Shown here piece by piece: positions 1 through 7,188 of a stretch of 15,956 bases of DNA; position 1 is the stretch's first letter, and every line of letters starts with the position of its first letter. Where the stretch lies: positions 1 through 15,956 of the forward strand of contig JAFXIM010000159.1 of the NCBI GenBank assembly GCA_017533165.1, read 5' to 3'. The notes under the pieces were generated by a model. The model was not told where the DNA came from and made no database searches. It saw nothing but the letters and a program-made list of their open reading frames with translations. Source of the DNA: Eggerthellaceae bacterium. GTDB lineage: Bacteria; Actinomycetota; Coriobacteriia; Coriobacteriales; Eggerthellaceae. The translations under genes and the position numbers were made by a program.

Positions 1-42
1 CGAAAACTCAACAAAAAATGCCTTTTTGAACAGTTTGAGCAT

Positions 43-63
43 TAATGAACACTCTGTTCATTA
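43..63. promoter_or_regulatory. TetR-type palindromic operator candidate
   Basis: A perfect 9-bp inverted repeat, arms TAATGAACA (43-51) and TGTTCATTA (55-63), is separated by CTC. A further half-site TGAACAG lies at 27-33 and pairs with CTGTTCA at 54-60. The size, AT-rich arms and GAAC/GTTC core resemble operators of TetR/AcrR-family repressors. The controlled gene probably lies left of the window, because no good gene starts just downstream. The symmetry is seen; the TetR assignment is inference. Confidence 0.5.
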
Positions 64-208
64 GCGAATAATAGCAACTTGAGGCGAAAATACAATGCGC
101 AATGAAGGGCAAACTGTTGGTTTACAGAAGCCGCACACAAGCCGCGTACGGGGAGGACCGTGCGAGTCAGACCGCGAACCTAAGGCGCGGCGCTCATCAA
201 GAGCGCAA

Positions 209-219
209 CGCTTACCTTC
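209..219 (+). repeat. Recurring intergenic 11-mer CGCTTACCTTC, copy 1
   Basis: First of four exact copies of CGCTTACCTTC in this window, all on the plus strand (others at 2279, 4875 and 10753). This copy follows a 6-bp hairpin (190-206) by two bases and lies 150 bp before the UPF0210 start. AAGCG at 229-233 can pair with its CGCTT. The function is unknown. Confidence 0.55.
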
Positions 220-369
220 CCTCCGCCCAAGCGCAGACGCCGCACAAGCGCCAGACTCCATCGCCGCCTTCCCGCCACGCACCGAGAGCACGGCCTTGAG
301 AACGACGGAGATGCTATCCTTATCGAATGCAATTCAAGGCCCCTTTAGGCACGCAGAACAGGAGACGCC

Positions 370-1734
370 ATGCAGATCACCCCTGCTGAAATCGCCGAGA
401 CACTGGCAATGGTCAACAGGCAGAACCTTGACATCCGCACCATCACGCTGGGCATCAACCTGCGCGGTTGCGTTGACAGCGACATCGATGCCTTGGCCCG
501 CAAGGTCTACGACCGCATGACCTCCGCCGCCGAGCACCTCGTGCCCACTGCCGAGCAGCTTGAACGCGAATTCGGCATCCCCATCGTAAACAAGCGCATC
601 TCGGTCACGCCCATCGCAGAGATCTGCGCCGCGACCAACGCACGCGACCTCACCCCCATCGCCATCGCCATGGATCGCGCGGGCAAGGAGGTCGGCGTCG
701 ACTTCGTGGGCGGTTTTTCCGCATTGGTGCACAAGGGAGCATCAAGCTCCGACATCAAGCTCATGGACTCCATCCCCTCGGCACTCGCCCAAACCGAGCG
801 CGTCTGCTCCTCGGTAAACGTGGGCTCCACGCGCGCGGGCATCAACATGGATGCCGCGTTCAAGATGGCGGGCATCATCAAAAAGGCCGCCGAGGAGACA
901 GCCGATCGCCAGTGCATCGGCGCGGGCAAGCTCGTGGTGTTCTGCAACGCCGTTGAGGACAACCCCTTCATGGCCGGCGCCTTCCACGGATCGGGTGAGG
1001 CCGACGAGGTCATCAACGTAGGCGTTTCGGGTCCTGGCGTCGTACGCGCAGTGCTTGCCAACCTGCCGCAAAGCGCCGACATCACCACCGTGGCTGAGGC
1101 CATCAAGTCCACCGCCTTCAAGATCACGCGCGCAGGCGAGCTCATGGCGCGCGAAGCATCGCGCCGCCTCGGCGTGCAGAAGGGCATCCTGGACCTTTCG
1201 CTTGCCCCCACGCCTGCCGAGGGCGACTCCGTAGCCGAGATCTTGGAGGCCATTGGCGTTGGCACCTGCGGCGGTCCGGGCACCACGGCAGCGCTCGCCA
1301 TGCTCAACGATGCCGTCAAGAAGGGTGGCGTTATGGCATCGAGCAGCGTTGGCGGCCTTTCCGGAGCCTTCATTCCCGTGTCCGAGGACGCCGGCATGAT
1401 CCGTGCCGCCGAATCTGGCGCGCTCACGCTTGAGAAGCTCGAAGCCATGACCTGCGTCTGCTCGGTCGGCCTGGACATGATCGCCGTCCCGGGCGACACC
1501 TCCATCGAGACCATTTTCGGCATCATCGCCGACGAATGCGCCATCGGCATGATCAACAACAAGACCACCGCCGTGCGCATCATCCCCGCCATCGGCAAGA
1601 AGGTGGGCGATCGCTTGGACTTCGGCGGCCTGCTGGGCTACGCCCCGGTCATGCCCGTCAATCAGAACGCGGGCACCGTGTTCGCGCATCGTGGCGGACG
1701 CATGCCGGCACCGCTCAACTCGCTTAAGAACTAG
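370..1734 (+). CDS. UPF0210 / DUF711 (PFL-like) family protein
   Basis: A 454-residue protein matching the whole length of the UPF0210 (DUF711) family, which has a pyruvate-formate-lyase-like fold but no established reaction. Family-typical stretches include [16 protein letters not shown] near residues 19-34, the KRISVTPIA segment near 74-82, [12 protein letters not shown] near 114-125, and glycine-rich stretches such as [13 protein letters not shown] and [15 protein letters not shown]. The C-terminal half carries [20 protein letters not shown] and ends with GGRMPAP. The ATG at 370 is preceded by AGGAG about 6 bases upstream, and the N-terminus aligns with the usual family start. In many genomes an ACT-domain protein (UPF0237) precedes this gene and is thought to regulate it; none is seen in the 369 bases upstream here. 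The cell location is presumably cytoplasmic. The function is not known, so no gene symbol is given. Confidence 0.93.
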   Translation: MQITPAEIAETLAMVNRQNLDIRTITLGINLRGCVDSDIDALARKVYDRMTSAAEHLVPTAEQLEREFGIPIVNKRISVTPIAEICAATNARDLTPIAIAMDRAGKEVGVDFVGGFSALVHKGASSSDIKLMDSIPSALAQTERVCSSVNVGSTRAGINMDAAFKMAGIIKKAAEETADRQCIGAGKLVVFCNAVEDNPFMAGAFHGSGEADEVINVGVSGPGVVRAVLANLPQSADITTVAEAIKSTAFKITRAGELMAREASRRLGVQKGILDLSLAPTPAEGDSVAEILEAIGVGTCGGPGTTAALAMLNDAVKKGGVMASSSVGGLSGAFIPVSEDAGMIRAAESGALTLEKLEAMTCVCSVGLDMIAVPGDTSIETIFGIIADECAIGMINNKTTAVRIIPAIGKKVGDRLDFGGLLGYAPVMPVNQNAGTVFAHRGGRMPAPLNSLKN

Positions 1735-1779
1735 TTCGAGAAGCCAAGCTCGCAAAACATCGATCGACAGCGCAGCCCT

Positions 1780-2034
1780 GGCCAAAAGGACCGCCCATGT
1801 CGACGCAATTATCTCTTCTTGAAAGGGATTTGGCCAAGAAGCGCATCGATGTCGACGTTTTTGCGCCCCAGAACCCCCAAGCTCGGCCAAAAGGACCGCC
1901 CATGTCGACAGTTTTGCGGAAAAACGAGGCTCTAAGGCCCTTAAGACGAATCAATCTGTCGACATCGACGCGTTCTTTGGCCAGATTCAGCCTCATCCAA
2001 TGAAACAGCGTCGACATGGGCGATTGTTTTGGCC
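1780..2034. repeat. Cluster of five 25-bp repeat units, direct and inverted
   Basis: Five 25-bp units begin with GGCCAA and end with ATGTCGAC. R1 (1780-1804), R2 (1832-1856) and R3 (1885-1909) are in plus orientation; R4 (1958-1982) and R5 (2010-2034) are inverted. R1 and R3 are identical. The ends are conserved and the centre varies between a CGCCC form (R1, R3, R5) and a CATCG/CGTCG form (R2, R4). Start-to-start spacings are 52, 53, 73 and 52 bp, close to 5, 5, 7 and 5 helical turns. The form order R1-R2-R3 / R4-R5 gives a partly mirror-symmetric layout able to form a large cruciform. A degenerate sixth copy may lie at 1742-1768. TTTTGGCCAAAA at 2027-2038 is itself palindromic. The open frames across this stretch (1797-2003 plus, 1724-2119 minus) are repeat-derived and not called as genes. 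The cluster lies between the UPF0210 gene and the end of the metA transcript. It resembles a REP/BIME-like or regulatory repeat, probably genus-specific (inference). Confidence 0.85.
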
Positions 2035-2091
2035 AAAAGCCCCACGGCAGCGCATCGTTTGCCAATCGAAGCCCCCGCCCGCAAATCACAA

Positions 2092-2128
2092 CGCACCGCG
2101 GCGACGCAACTTGCGCCAACGCGGTGCG
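2092..2128. terminator. GC-rich hairpin downstream of the metA unit
   Basis: Perfect 9-bp arms CGCACCGCG (2092-2100) and CGCGGTGCG (2120-2128), with an inner CGCAA/TTGCG palindrome. It lies about 27 bp after the stop of the small minus-strand ORF, so it may end the metA transcript. On the minus strand it is followed by TTGTGATTT rather than a clean T-run, so terminator function is uncertain. Confidence 0.4.
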
Positions 2129-2154
2129 CGAATCTATCTGCTTATGCCATGGTT

Positions 2155-2433
2155 TTACAACCAGGGATCGCTTTCGAAAAGCGGCGGCGGGTCTGCGGGA
2201 CGATCGGAATACGGATCGTAGCCATCATCGTCCTCGTTGGCGGCACGACGGAAGGGATCGTTTGACGTGGGCACGGGGCGCTTACCTTCCCCACCCTCTT
2301 TGTTTGACGCTTGGCACTTGCGGACAAGCGGCTTGTACACCACGCGAGCATGGGCAGGCGTTTCAGCCGGGCTCGACACCTCGGGCTGACCCGACGCCTC
2401 ATGTCCTTCGCCTTGCAGGCTCACCTTATTCAC
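2155..2433 (-). CDS. Small uncharacterised protein overlapping the end of metA
   Basis: A 92-residue frame that I do not recognise as a named family. It starts with GTG (2433-2431), and its first 8 bases overlap the last codons and stop of metA, so translation may be coupled; a GAGG lies just before the GTG. The N-terminal half is polar. The middle is basic ([10 protein letters not shown], then GGEGKRPVP). The C-terminal third is acidic and proline-rich ([24 protein letters not shown]). There is no signal peptide or membrane segment. Codons in the last third are GC-ending and gene-like, which is the main reason to believe it, together with the metA overlap. The 11-mer CGCTTACCTTC at 2279-2289 lies antisense within it. 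A competing frame (2142-2402) is rich in Arg and Pro and looks spurious. A non-coding 3' region is the alternative. Confidence 0.5.
   Translation of the reverse strand: MNKVSLQGEGHEASGQPEVSSPAETPAHARVVYKPLVRKCQASNKEGGEGKRPVPTSNDPFRRAANEDDDGYDPYSDRPADPPPLFESDPWL
2279..2289 (+). repeat. Recurring 11-mer CGCTTACCTTC, copy 2
   Basis: An exact copy within the context GGGGCGCTTACCTTCCCC. Unlike the other copies it is not upstream of a plus-strand gene: it is antisense inside the small ORF that overlaps metA, where it would encode Glu-Gly-Lys-Arg on the minus strand. TTGACG lies 15 bp upstream of its TACCTT, which could be a chance promoter-like match. Confidence 0.5.
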
Positions 2434-3367
2434 CAGCCTCGCCCTGCTTGTCGGCGATCTGGCTGATGTCGTAGGGCGTGGTCTGGTAGACGTAGTAGTT
2501 CAGCCAGTTGGTGTAGAGCAACTGCGCGTGCGAGCGCCAGGAGGACATGGGCTCGAGCGAGGGATCGTCGCCGGGATAGTAGTTCTCGGGGATAGCGATG
2601 TCGAGGCCCTTGGCCACGTCTCGATCGTATTCGGCCTTGAGCGTGCCGCGGTCATATTCGGGGTGGCCGAAGACGAAGAAGTTGCGACTGTCGGTGCTCT
2701 TGGCGATGTAGACGCCGGCTTTGTCGGACACGGCTATGAGCTCGAGCTCGGGATGCGCCTCGATGTCGCTGGCCAAAACCTCGGTGTAACGGGAGTGCGG
2801 CGCCATGAAGGTGTCATCGAATCCACGCACCAACGGGCTGTGGGGCTTGAGCACGTCGTGCTCGAACACGCCGAACATCTTCGCATCGAGCTCGCGCTTG
2901 GGCACGCCGTAGTGGTAGTAGATGCCCGCCTGCGCGCCCCAGCAAATGTGGAAGGTGGAGTGCACGTTGACCGAAGACCACTCCATGATCTGGCAAAGCT
3001 CCTCCCAGTAGTCGACATCCTCGAAATCGAGCAGCTCGACGGGAGCGCCCGTGATGATCATACCGTCAAACTGACGGTCCTTGATCTCGTCGAAGGTAGT
3101 GTAGAAGGCGGCCAAGTGCTCAGCCGAAACGTTCTTGGACTGGTGGCTGGCGGTCTTGAGCAGCTCAACCTCGATCTGCAGCGGCGTGTTGGAGAGCTTG
3201 CGCAGAATCTGCGTCTCGGTGACGATCTTGGTGGGCATGAGGTTAACGAGCAACAGCTTCAGGGGACGAATATCCTGATGCATTGCCCGACGTTCGGTCA
3301 TGACGAAGATGTTTTCGCTCTCAAGGGCAGCGGTCGCGGGCAATTGGTCGGGAATTCTGATAGGCAC
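2426..3367 (-). CDS. metA: Homoserine O-acyltransferase MetA, predicted acetyl-CoA specific
   Basis: A 313-residue, full-length MetA of the HTS family. It activates homoserine by O-acylation, the first committed step of methionine synthesis, in the cytoplasm. The catalytic cysteine is C142 in HICWGAQAG, with H235 and E237 in FGHPEYD completing the active site; K47 follows NLMPT. Residue 111 is Glu (TGAPVE). In this family Glu111 is linked to acetyl-CoA use (as in Bacillus cereus) and Gly111 to succinyl-CoA use (as in E. coli). The product is therefore predicted to be O-acetylhomoserine, although the family is often annotated as succinyltransferase. The divergent neighbour at 3455 is a sulfhydrylase that uses O-acetylhomoserine. 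The ATG at 3367 is followed by the family-typical [11 protein letters not shown]. The 3' end overlaps a small ORF by 8 bp. Confidence 0.96.
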   Translation of the reverse strand: MPIRIPDQLPATAALESENIFVMTERRAMHQDIRPLKLLLVNLMPTKIVTETQILRKLSNTPLQIEVELLKTASHQSKNVSAEHLAAFYTTFDEIKDRQFDGMIITGAPVELLDFEDVDYWEELCQIMEWSSVNVHSTFHICWGAQAGIYYHYGVPKRELDAKMFGVFEHDVLKPHSPLVRGFDDTFMAPHSRYTEVLASDIEAHPELELIAVSDKAGVYIAKSTDSRNFFVFGHPEYDRGTLKAEYDRDVAKGLDIAIPENYYPGDDPSLEPMSSWRSHAQLLYTNWLNYYVYQTTPYDISQIADKQGEAGE

Positions 3368-3393
3368 GTCTCAGTCCTTTCGGTCGAATAGGC

Positions 3394-3421
3394 AAGTGAT
3401 CACTATAATGGATAATCACTT
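3394..3421. promoter_or_regulatory. metA/metY divergent promoter with operator-like symmetry
   Basis: A consensus -10 box TATAAT lies at 3404-3409, facing the sulfhydrylase; no good -35 is seen. TATAGT on the minus strand (3407-3402) could serve metA. Three related half-sites surround these boxes: AAGTGAT (3394-3400), ATCACT (3399-3404, giving the palindrome AGTGATCACT at 3395-3404) and ATCACTT (3415-3421). A repressor bound here would cover both promoters, which suggests joint methionine- or sulfur-responsive control. The regulator is not known. I see no SAM riboswitch: the whole gap is 87 bp, too short for two leaders. Confidence 0.55.
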
Positions 3422-3454
3422 TGACCGACACAGAACAATCGAAGGAAAAGCCCA

Positions 3455-4735
3455 ATGAGCGAGACGATCAACACTATTTGCGTCCAGGGCGGCTACCGCC
3501 CCGGTAACGGAGAGCCGCGCCAGGTACCCATCTATCAGAACACCACGTGGAAGTTCGATACGAGCGAGCACATGGGCAAGCTCTTCGACCTCGAGGAGTC
3601 CGGATACTTCTACACCCGTCTGCAAAACCCCACGAATGATTTCGTAGCAGCAAAGCTGGCAGAGCTCGAAGGCGGCACGGCAGCCATGCTGACCTCCTCC
3701 GGTCAGGCAGCCAACTTCTTCGCCGTGTTCAATATCGCCGGCGTTGGCGACCACATCATCTCGTCCACTTCCATTTACGGCGGCACCTACAACCTGTTCG
3801 CGCACACCATGGCGCGCATGGGTATCGAGTGCACCTTCGTCGATCCGAACTGCACAGATGAAGAGCTCGAGGCGGCCTTCCGCCCCAACACCAAGCTCGT
3901 GTTTGGCGAGACTATCGCCAACCCGGCGCTCACGGTGTTCGACATCGAGCGCTTCGCCAAGGCCGCGCATGCGCACGGCGTGCCGCTGATCGTTGACAAC
4001 ACCTTCCCCACCCCGGTGCTTTGCCGCCCGATCGAGTGGGGAGCCGACATCGTGACGCACTCCACCACCAAGTACATGGACGGCCACGGAGCCAGCGTCG
4101 GCGGCGCCATCATCGACAGCGGTAAGTTCGACTGGAACGCCCACGCCGACAAGTTCCCCGGGCTCACCACCCCCGATGAGAGCTACCACGGCGTGGTCTA
4201 CACCGAGCGCTTCGGCCTTGAGGGCGCCTTCATCACCAAGGCAACCTCACAGCTCATGCGCGACTTCGGCGCCATTCAGTCGCCGCAGAACGCCTTTATC
4301 ATCAACCTGGGTCTTGAGAGCCTGCACCTGCGCATGCCCAAACATGCAGCTAACGGCGTCGAGATCGCCGAGTACCTCTCCAAGCACCCGAAGGTCGCTT
4401 GGGTTCGCCATCCTTCCCTTGAAGGGGATACGGAATATGAGCGCGCCCAGAAGTACCTGCCCAAGGGCAGCTGCGGCGTTGTGAGCTTTGGCGTTGCCGG
4501 CGGCCGCGCTGCAGCCGAGACCTTCATGAAGAACCTCAAACTCGCCCAGATCGCGACCCACGTAGCCGACGCGCGCACCTGCGTCCTGCATCCGGCCAAT
4601 GCAACGCATCGCCAGATGAACGACGAGGAGCTGATCGCGGCGGGCATCTCGGCCGACCTCATCCGTCTGTCCTGCGGCATCGAGGACGCGTGCGACCTCA
4701 TCGCTGACATCGAGCAGGCGCTTGCCGCTGTGTAA
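3455..4735 (+). CDS. metY: O-acetylhomoserine sulfhydrylase (MetY-type Cys/Met PLP enzyme)
   Basis: A 426-residue enzyme of the Cys/Met-metabolism PLP family, with the length typical of O-acetylhomoserine aminocarboxypropyltransferases. It is expected to convert O-acetylhomoserine plus sulfide to homocysteine, bypassing cystathionine. The PLP lysine is K206 in HSTTKYMDGHG. D181 in VDNTF contacts the pyridine nitrogen, YTR at 53-55 binds phosphate from the partner subunit, and SSGQAA near 81-86 is the usual phosphate loop. The long insert after K206 (KFDWNAHADKF, then PGLTTPDESYHG) is typical of the MetY group. The start ATG has GAAGGAAA about 9 bases upstream. It is divergent from metA, whose Glu111 predicts the matching acetyl ester. 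Cystathionine-type activity is less likely. Confidence 0.93.
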   Translation: MSETINTICVQGGYRPGNGEPRQVPIYQNTTWKFDTSEHMGKLFDLEESGYFYTRLQNPTNDFVAAKLAELEGGTAAMLTSSGQAANFFAVFNIAGVGDHIISSTSIYGGTYNLFAHTMARMGIECTFVDPNCTDEELEAAFRPNTKLVFGETIANPALTVFDIERFAKAAHAHGVPLIVDNTFPTPVLCRPIEWGADIVTHSTTKYMDGHGASVGGAIIDSGKFDWNAHADKFPGLTTPDESYHGVVYTERFGLEGAFITKATSQLMRDFGAIQSPQNAFIINLGLESLHLRMPKHAANGVEIAEYLSKHPKVAWVRHPSLEGDTEYERAQKYLPKGSCGVVSFGVAGGRAAAETFMKNLKLAQIATHVADARTCVLHPANATHRQMNDEELIAAGISADLIRLSCGIEDACDLIADIEQALAAV

Positions 4736-4921
4736 GGCAGCAGACGACGCCACAAAGGACGGATGCGTGGCAATTGCGACGGACGCGGCGTGCGGGAGCG
4801 GGTAGCGGGCGCGCCACTCAGCGCATGAGGCAGCGGGCGGCACGACAGAGGAAGCGTCTCTCCCGACGTTGGCGCGCTTACCTTCGCCATAAGCGAAAAC
4901 ATCAGAAAGGAAGCGGAATCC
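4736..4921. other. Intergenic region between metY and map
   Basis: A 186-bp GC-rich gap with no gene. No clear terminator follows metY. Near the map start lies a copy of the 11-mer (4875-4885), whose first six bases CGCTTA can pair with TAAGCG at 4890-4895, and TTCGC/GAA-type symmetry adjoins it. A purine-rich AGAAAGGAAG just before 4922 is the likely ribosome-binding site for map. Confidence 0.5.
4875..4885 (+). repeat. Recurring 11-mer CGCTTACCTTC, copy 3
   Basis: An exact copy, 36 bp before the map start codon. It shares a longer identity with copy 4: TGGCGCGCTTACCTTC, 16 bases, starting at 4870. Its 5' part can form a 6-bp hairpin with TAAGCG (4890-4895). The function is unknown; TACCTT within it fits the loose actinobacterial -10 pattern TANNNT, but no -35 is evident. 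Confidence 0.55.
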
Positions 4922-5806
4922 ATGTACGACGGACTCCCCCAACCCGGCCGCAACGACGAATGCTGGTGCGGCAGCGGCAAGAAATACAAGAAATGCCATC
5001 TGGGCATCGACGATAAGCTGGAAGCAATGTACCAGCAGGGCTACGACGTGCCTGAGCGCGACCTTCTGAAGTCGGCTGCCGATATTGAGGGCGTCAAGCG
5101 CAGTGCAGCCGTAAACGTTGGCGCGCTCGATTACGTCGCGGAGCGCATTTGCGCCGGCTGCACCACGGCCGACATCGACCGCTGGGTGCACGAGTACACC
5201 GTTGAGCGTGGAGCCATTCCCGCGCCGCTTGATTACGAGGGCTTTCCGAAGAGCTGCTGCACGTCTATCAACGAGGTTGTCTGCCACGGCATCCCCTCTG
5301 AGGACGAGGTCCTCAAGGAAGGCGACATCATCAACGTTGACTGCTCTACCATCCTTGACGGCTACTACTCCGACTCCTCTCGCATGTTCTGCATCGGCGA
5401 GGTTTCTCAGGAACGCGCCGATCTGGTGCGCGTGACCAAGGAGGCAGTTGATCTCGCGCTTAAGGAGGTCAAGCCCTGGGGTCTTTTGGGCAACGTGGGC
5501 GCCGTGGTTCACGAGTACGCCAAGAGCAAGGGCTATTCGGTGGTCAGGGAGTTTGGCGGGCACGGCATCGGCATCGAGTTTCATGAAGATCCCTTTGTGA
5601 GCTTTGTGACCGAGCGCGACACCGGCATGGTGATGGCGCCCGGCCTCATGTTCACCATCGAGCCCATGATTAACATCGGCGGACACGCCATCGACATGAG
5701 CGATCCCAACGGTTGGACCGTGCGCACGGCCGATAGATCCGACACGGCCCAATGGGAGGTTCAGGTGGTCATCACCGAGGACGGCTACGAGCTTCTGTCT
5801 TGGTAA
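4922..5806 (+). CDS. map: Methionine aminopeptidase type I with N-terminal SEC-C motif
   Basis: A 294-residue enzyme that removes the initiator Met from nascent proteins in the cytoplasm. Residues 10-26 form a SEC-C zinc motif (C14, C16, C25, H26), a small N-terminal addition found in MAPs of several anaerobes and thought to aid ribosome or protein binding. The pita-bread catalytic domain follows. The five metal ligands are present: D140 (NVDCS), D151 (YYSDSS), H214 (GGHGIG), E247 (TIEPM) and E279 (QWEV). H122 (CHGIP) and H221 match substrate-contact histidines. The residues after E279 read VQVVITEDG rather than the common HTVLVTEDG, a mild divergence. The start ATG has AAAGGAAG about 8-10 bases upstream. 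It stands alone, converging on the MFS gene. Confidence 0.95.
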   Translation: MYDGLPQPGRNDECWCGSGKKYKKCHLGIDDKLEAMYQQGYDVPERDLLKSAADIEGVKRSAAVNVGALDYVAERICAGCTTADIDRWVHEYTVERGAIPAPLDYEGFPKSCCTSINEVVCHGIPSEDEVLKEGDIINVDCSTILDGYYSDSSRMFCIGEVSQERADLVRVTKEAVDLALKEVKPWGLLGNVGAVVHEYAKSKGYSVVREFGGHGIGIEFHEDPFVSFVTERDTGMVMAPGLMFTIEPMINIGGHAIDMSDPNGWTVRTADRSDTAQWEVQVVITEDGYELLSW

Positions 5807-5813
5807 GGAACGC

Positions 5814-5846
5814 GGCGGGGTGCGTGAAAGCCAAGCGCACCCCGCC
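5814..5846. terminator. Strong hairpin between convergent map and MFS genes
   Basis: A perfect 11-bp stem with arms GGCGGGGTGCG (5814-5824) and CGCACCCCGCC (5836-5846) and an 11-nt loop, starting 8 bp after the map stop. There is no T-run on either side, so it may act as a Rho-type or processing end, or as a bidirectional stop for convergent transcripts. Confidence 0.55.
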
Positions 5847-5866
5847 CCGCGAATGCGCTTTGCCAA

Positions 5867-5881
5867 GGCCGGCAGCCGGCC
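5867..5881. repeat. Short GC palindrome GGCCGGC-A-GCCGGCC
   Basis: A perfect 7-bp inverted repeat with a one-base centre, 31 bp beyond the end of the MFS gene on its downstream side. It may act with the stem at 5814-5846 as part of a convergent transcription end. No T-run is present. Confidence 0.35.
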
Positions 5882-5911
5882 GTAGGATCAAGGCGATTTT
5901 TGCGTGAAGCC

Positions 5912-7174
5912 TTACTCCGAACCAAATGCACGGTCGAGGTCTCGCATGGATTTGGCGACCAATGCGAAGACGCTCAAGGCAAACCACACCGCACAGAGCA
6001 GCGCCGCAGCAACCCGAACTCCGCATGCGCTGATGAGCGCTGCCGCAACGAACACGGCAAGCGGCGAAGCCGCAAGCAAAAGGGAGTTCTGCGCCCCAAG
6101 CGTCGCACCCCGCTGCTCGTCGGGGATGATCTCGTAAGCCAAATATCCGAGCAGCGCCGAGATGGGCCCTGAGAAAAAGCCCAGCGCAGCAGACCCGATA
6201 ACTATGGCAGCATAGCTGTTAAGCGAGCACATGACAGCCATTCCGATCGCCATGCCCACGATCGAGAAGGCATACCACGCGCGCTTCCCAAGGCGGTTTG
6301 CCAGCACGGCATACGCCAAAGAGCCGACGAGCGTGCCGGCTGAAAGAGCCGAGAGCACGTAACCGAGCAGATCGCCCGTACCTTGTTCGGTAAAAAAGGC
6401 CGGGAGCACAATCCCCTGCACTGCGCCGATAACCATCACGACCGCGAGCGTAGCCGCCGTGGAGAAGCGAAGAATGGGGCTGAGCTTGAACAGGATTCGA
6501 ATCCCCTCCACCATAGACGAGAGCACTGCACGCATGGCAGTCGTCGTCTGAGCGCCCTTCGATGCCCTCAGATGATCGGCATCCTCATCGATCGAAGGCC
6601 ACCCGACCTCCTTGGGAATGAAAAGGCTTATTCCCGCGGCAGCGAAGGACATGCCCGCAGTAAACCACAGGGCTCCGGCTGTACCAAGGGCACTCATCGA
6701 CAAAGCCGCCAGAGCGGGCCCCACGATGACCGCAAGGCTCTGTATGGCACCGTAGACTCCCATGAACTGCTGGAGGTCTCGCCCGTCGTAGTCGACAGCG
6801 GAGGGAAGCAGGGTATCTCGCGCCGTCATGCCCGGAATGTCGCCGATAGCGCCCTCTATGCCCAAGACGATAAACCATTCGAGTGAAAGCCCGAGCGTCA
6901 TGTCGACAACGGCGAGCGCGGCGATCGAAAGCGCGGATACGACGTCAGAGACGATGGATATATCGCGACGGTTGAACCGATCGAGCAGCGCACCACCGAA
7001 CACGCCCGCCAAAACCTGAGGCACAGCGCAGGCCAAAGCGATGATTCCAGCTGCCAAAGCATCTCCAGTTGCAGCCAGCTGGATCAATGGCAACACCACC
7101 GCTGCTATCGAATTGCCCGTCAGCGAGACCATGCTTGACGCCGTGAAGCCCACTAACGACATCTTCCTGCCCAT
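5912..7174 (-). CDS. MFS transporter (EntS/MFS_3-like exporter)
   Basis: A 420-residue, strongly hydrophobic protein with about 12 predicted membrane segments and a hydrophilic central loop near 185-220 (EVGWPSIDEDADHLRASKG), the usual split between two six-helix halves. The MFS motif A variant GGALLDRFNRRD lies at 60-71 between helices 2 and 3, and ANRLGKR is its second-half counterpart. The IGDIPGMTARDTLLPSAV segment is typical of the MFS_3 (EntS-like) group, mostly drug or siderophore exporters. The substrate cannot be told from the sequence. The ATG at 7174 has AGAGGA about 5 bases upstream; an internal ATG 12 bases downstream (7162) is an alternative. The gene begins only 14 bp after an intrinsic terminator that follows guaB, so its expression needs readthrough or a promoter inside guaB's 3' end. 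Confidence 0.9.
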   Translation of the reverse strand: MGRKMSLVGFTASSMVSLTGNSIAAVVLPLIQLAATGDALAAGIIALACAVPQVLAGVFGGALLDRFNRRDISIVSDVVSALSIAALAVVDMTLGLSLEWFIVLGIEGAIGDIPGMTARDTLLPSAVDYDGRDLQQFMGVYGAIQSLAVIVGPALAALSMSALGTAGALWFTAGMSFAAAGISLFIPKEVGWPSIDEDADHLRASKGAQTTTAMRAVLSSMVEGIRILFKLSPILRFSTAATLAVVMVIGAVQGIVLPAFFTEQGTGDLLGYVLSALSAGTLVGSLAYAVLANRLGKRAWYAFSIVGMAIGMAVMCSLNSYAAIVIGSAALGFFSGPISALLGYLAYEIIPDEQRGATLGAQNSLLLAASPLAVFVAAALISACGVRVAAALLCAVWFALSVFALVAKSMRDLDRAFGSE

Positions 7175-7188
7175 GAAGTCCTCTCAAC

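Larger units (their letters stand above)
1..369. other. Gene-free leader region upstream of the UPF0210 gene
   Basis: I see no convincing gene here. Open frames from 95 and 102 on the plus strand and 61-291 on the minus strand have Arg/Pro/Ser-rich, low-quality translations and no coding-like codon pattern. The stretch contains an AT-rich palindrome at 43-63, a 6-bp hairpin (GCGCTC/GAGCGC, 190-206) and one copy of the recurring 11-mer CGCTTACCTTC (209-219). A weak promoter for the downstream gene is possible around TTGAGA (296) and TATCCT (315), but the spacing is poor. The small ACT-domain (UPF0237) partner often found just before UPF0210 genes is not in this stretch. Confidence 0.6.

Noticed and set aside
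95..520. Plus-strand frame of 141 codons at the left end
   Set aside because: A GAGG does precede its ATG, but the translation is Arg/Ser/Pro-rich, its last 150 bp overlap the UPF0210 gene in another frame, and nothing in it is recognisable.
742..1890. Long minus-strand open frame (382 codons) opposite the UPF0210 gene
   Set aside because: A mirror of the strong codon bias of the real gene; its His/Gly/Asp-rich translation resembles no family.
1780..2034. CRISPR array
   Set aside because: Units are 25 bp with about 27-bp gaps, but two of five are inverted, the centres vary, gaps are unequal (one of 48 bp), and no cas gene is present.
1724..2119. Minus-strand 131-codon frame with repeated VDMGGPFG-like peptides across the repeat cluster
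   Set aside because: The peptide repeats are just translations of the 25-bp DNA units, the inverted units break the pattern, and there is no ribosome-binding site or gene-like composition.
2528..3391. Plus-strand frame of 287 codons opposite metA
   Set aside because: Antisense to a full-length MetA with all catalytic residues; its Val/Gly/Leu-rich translation is typical of GC-rich shadow frames.
3368..3454. SAM riboswitch between metA and metY
   Set aside because: The gap is only 87 bp, shared by two promoters, and lacks any recognisable S-box fold.
4247..5866. Minus-strand frame of 539 codons opposite metY and map
   Set aside because: Spans two well-supported genes in antisense and shows no domain; an artefact of GC-rich third positions.
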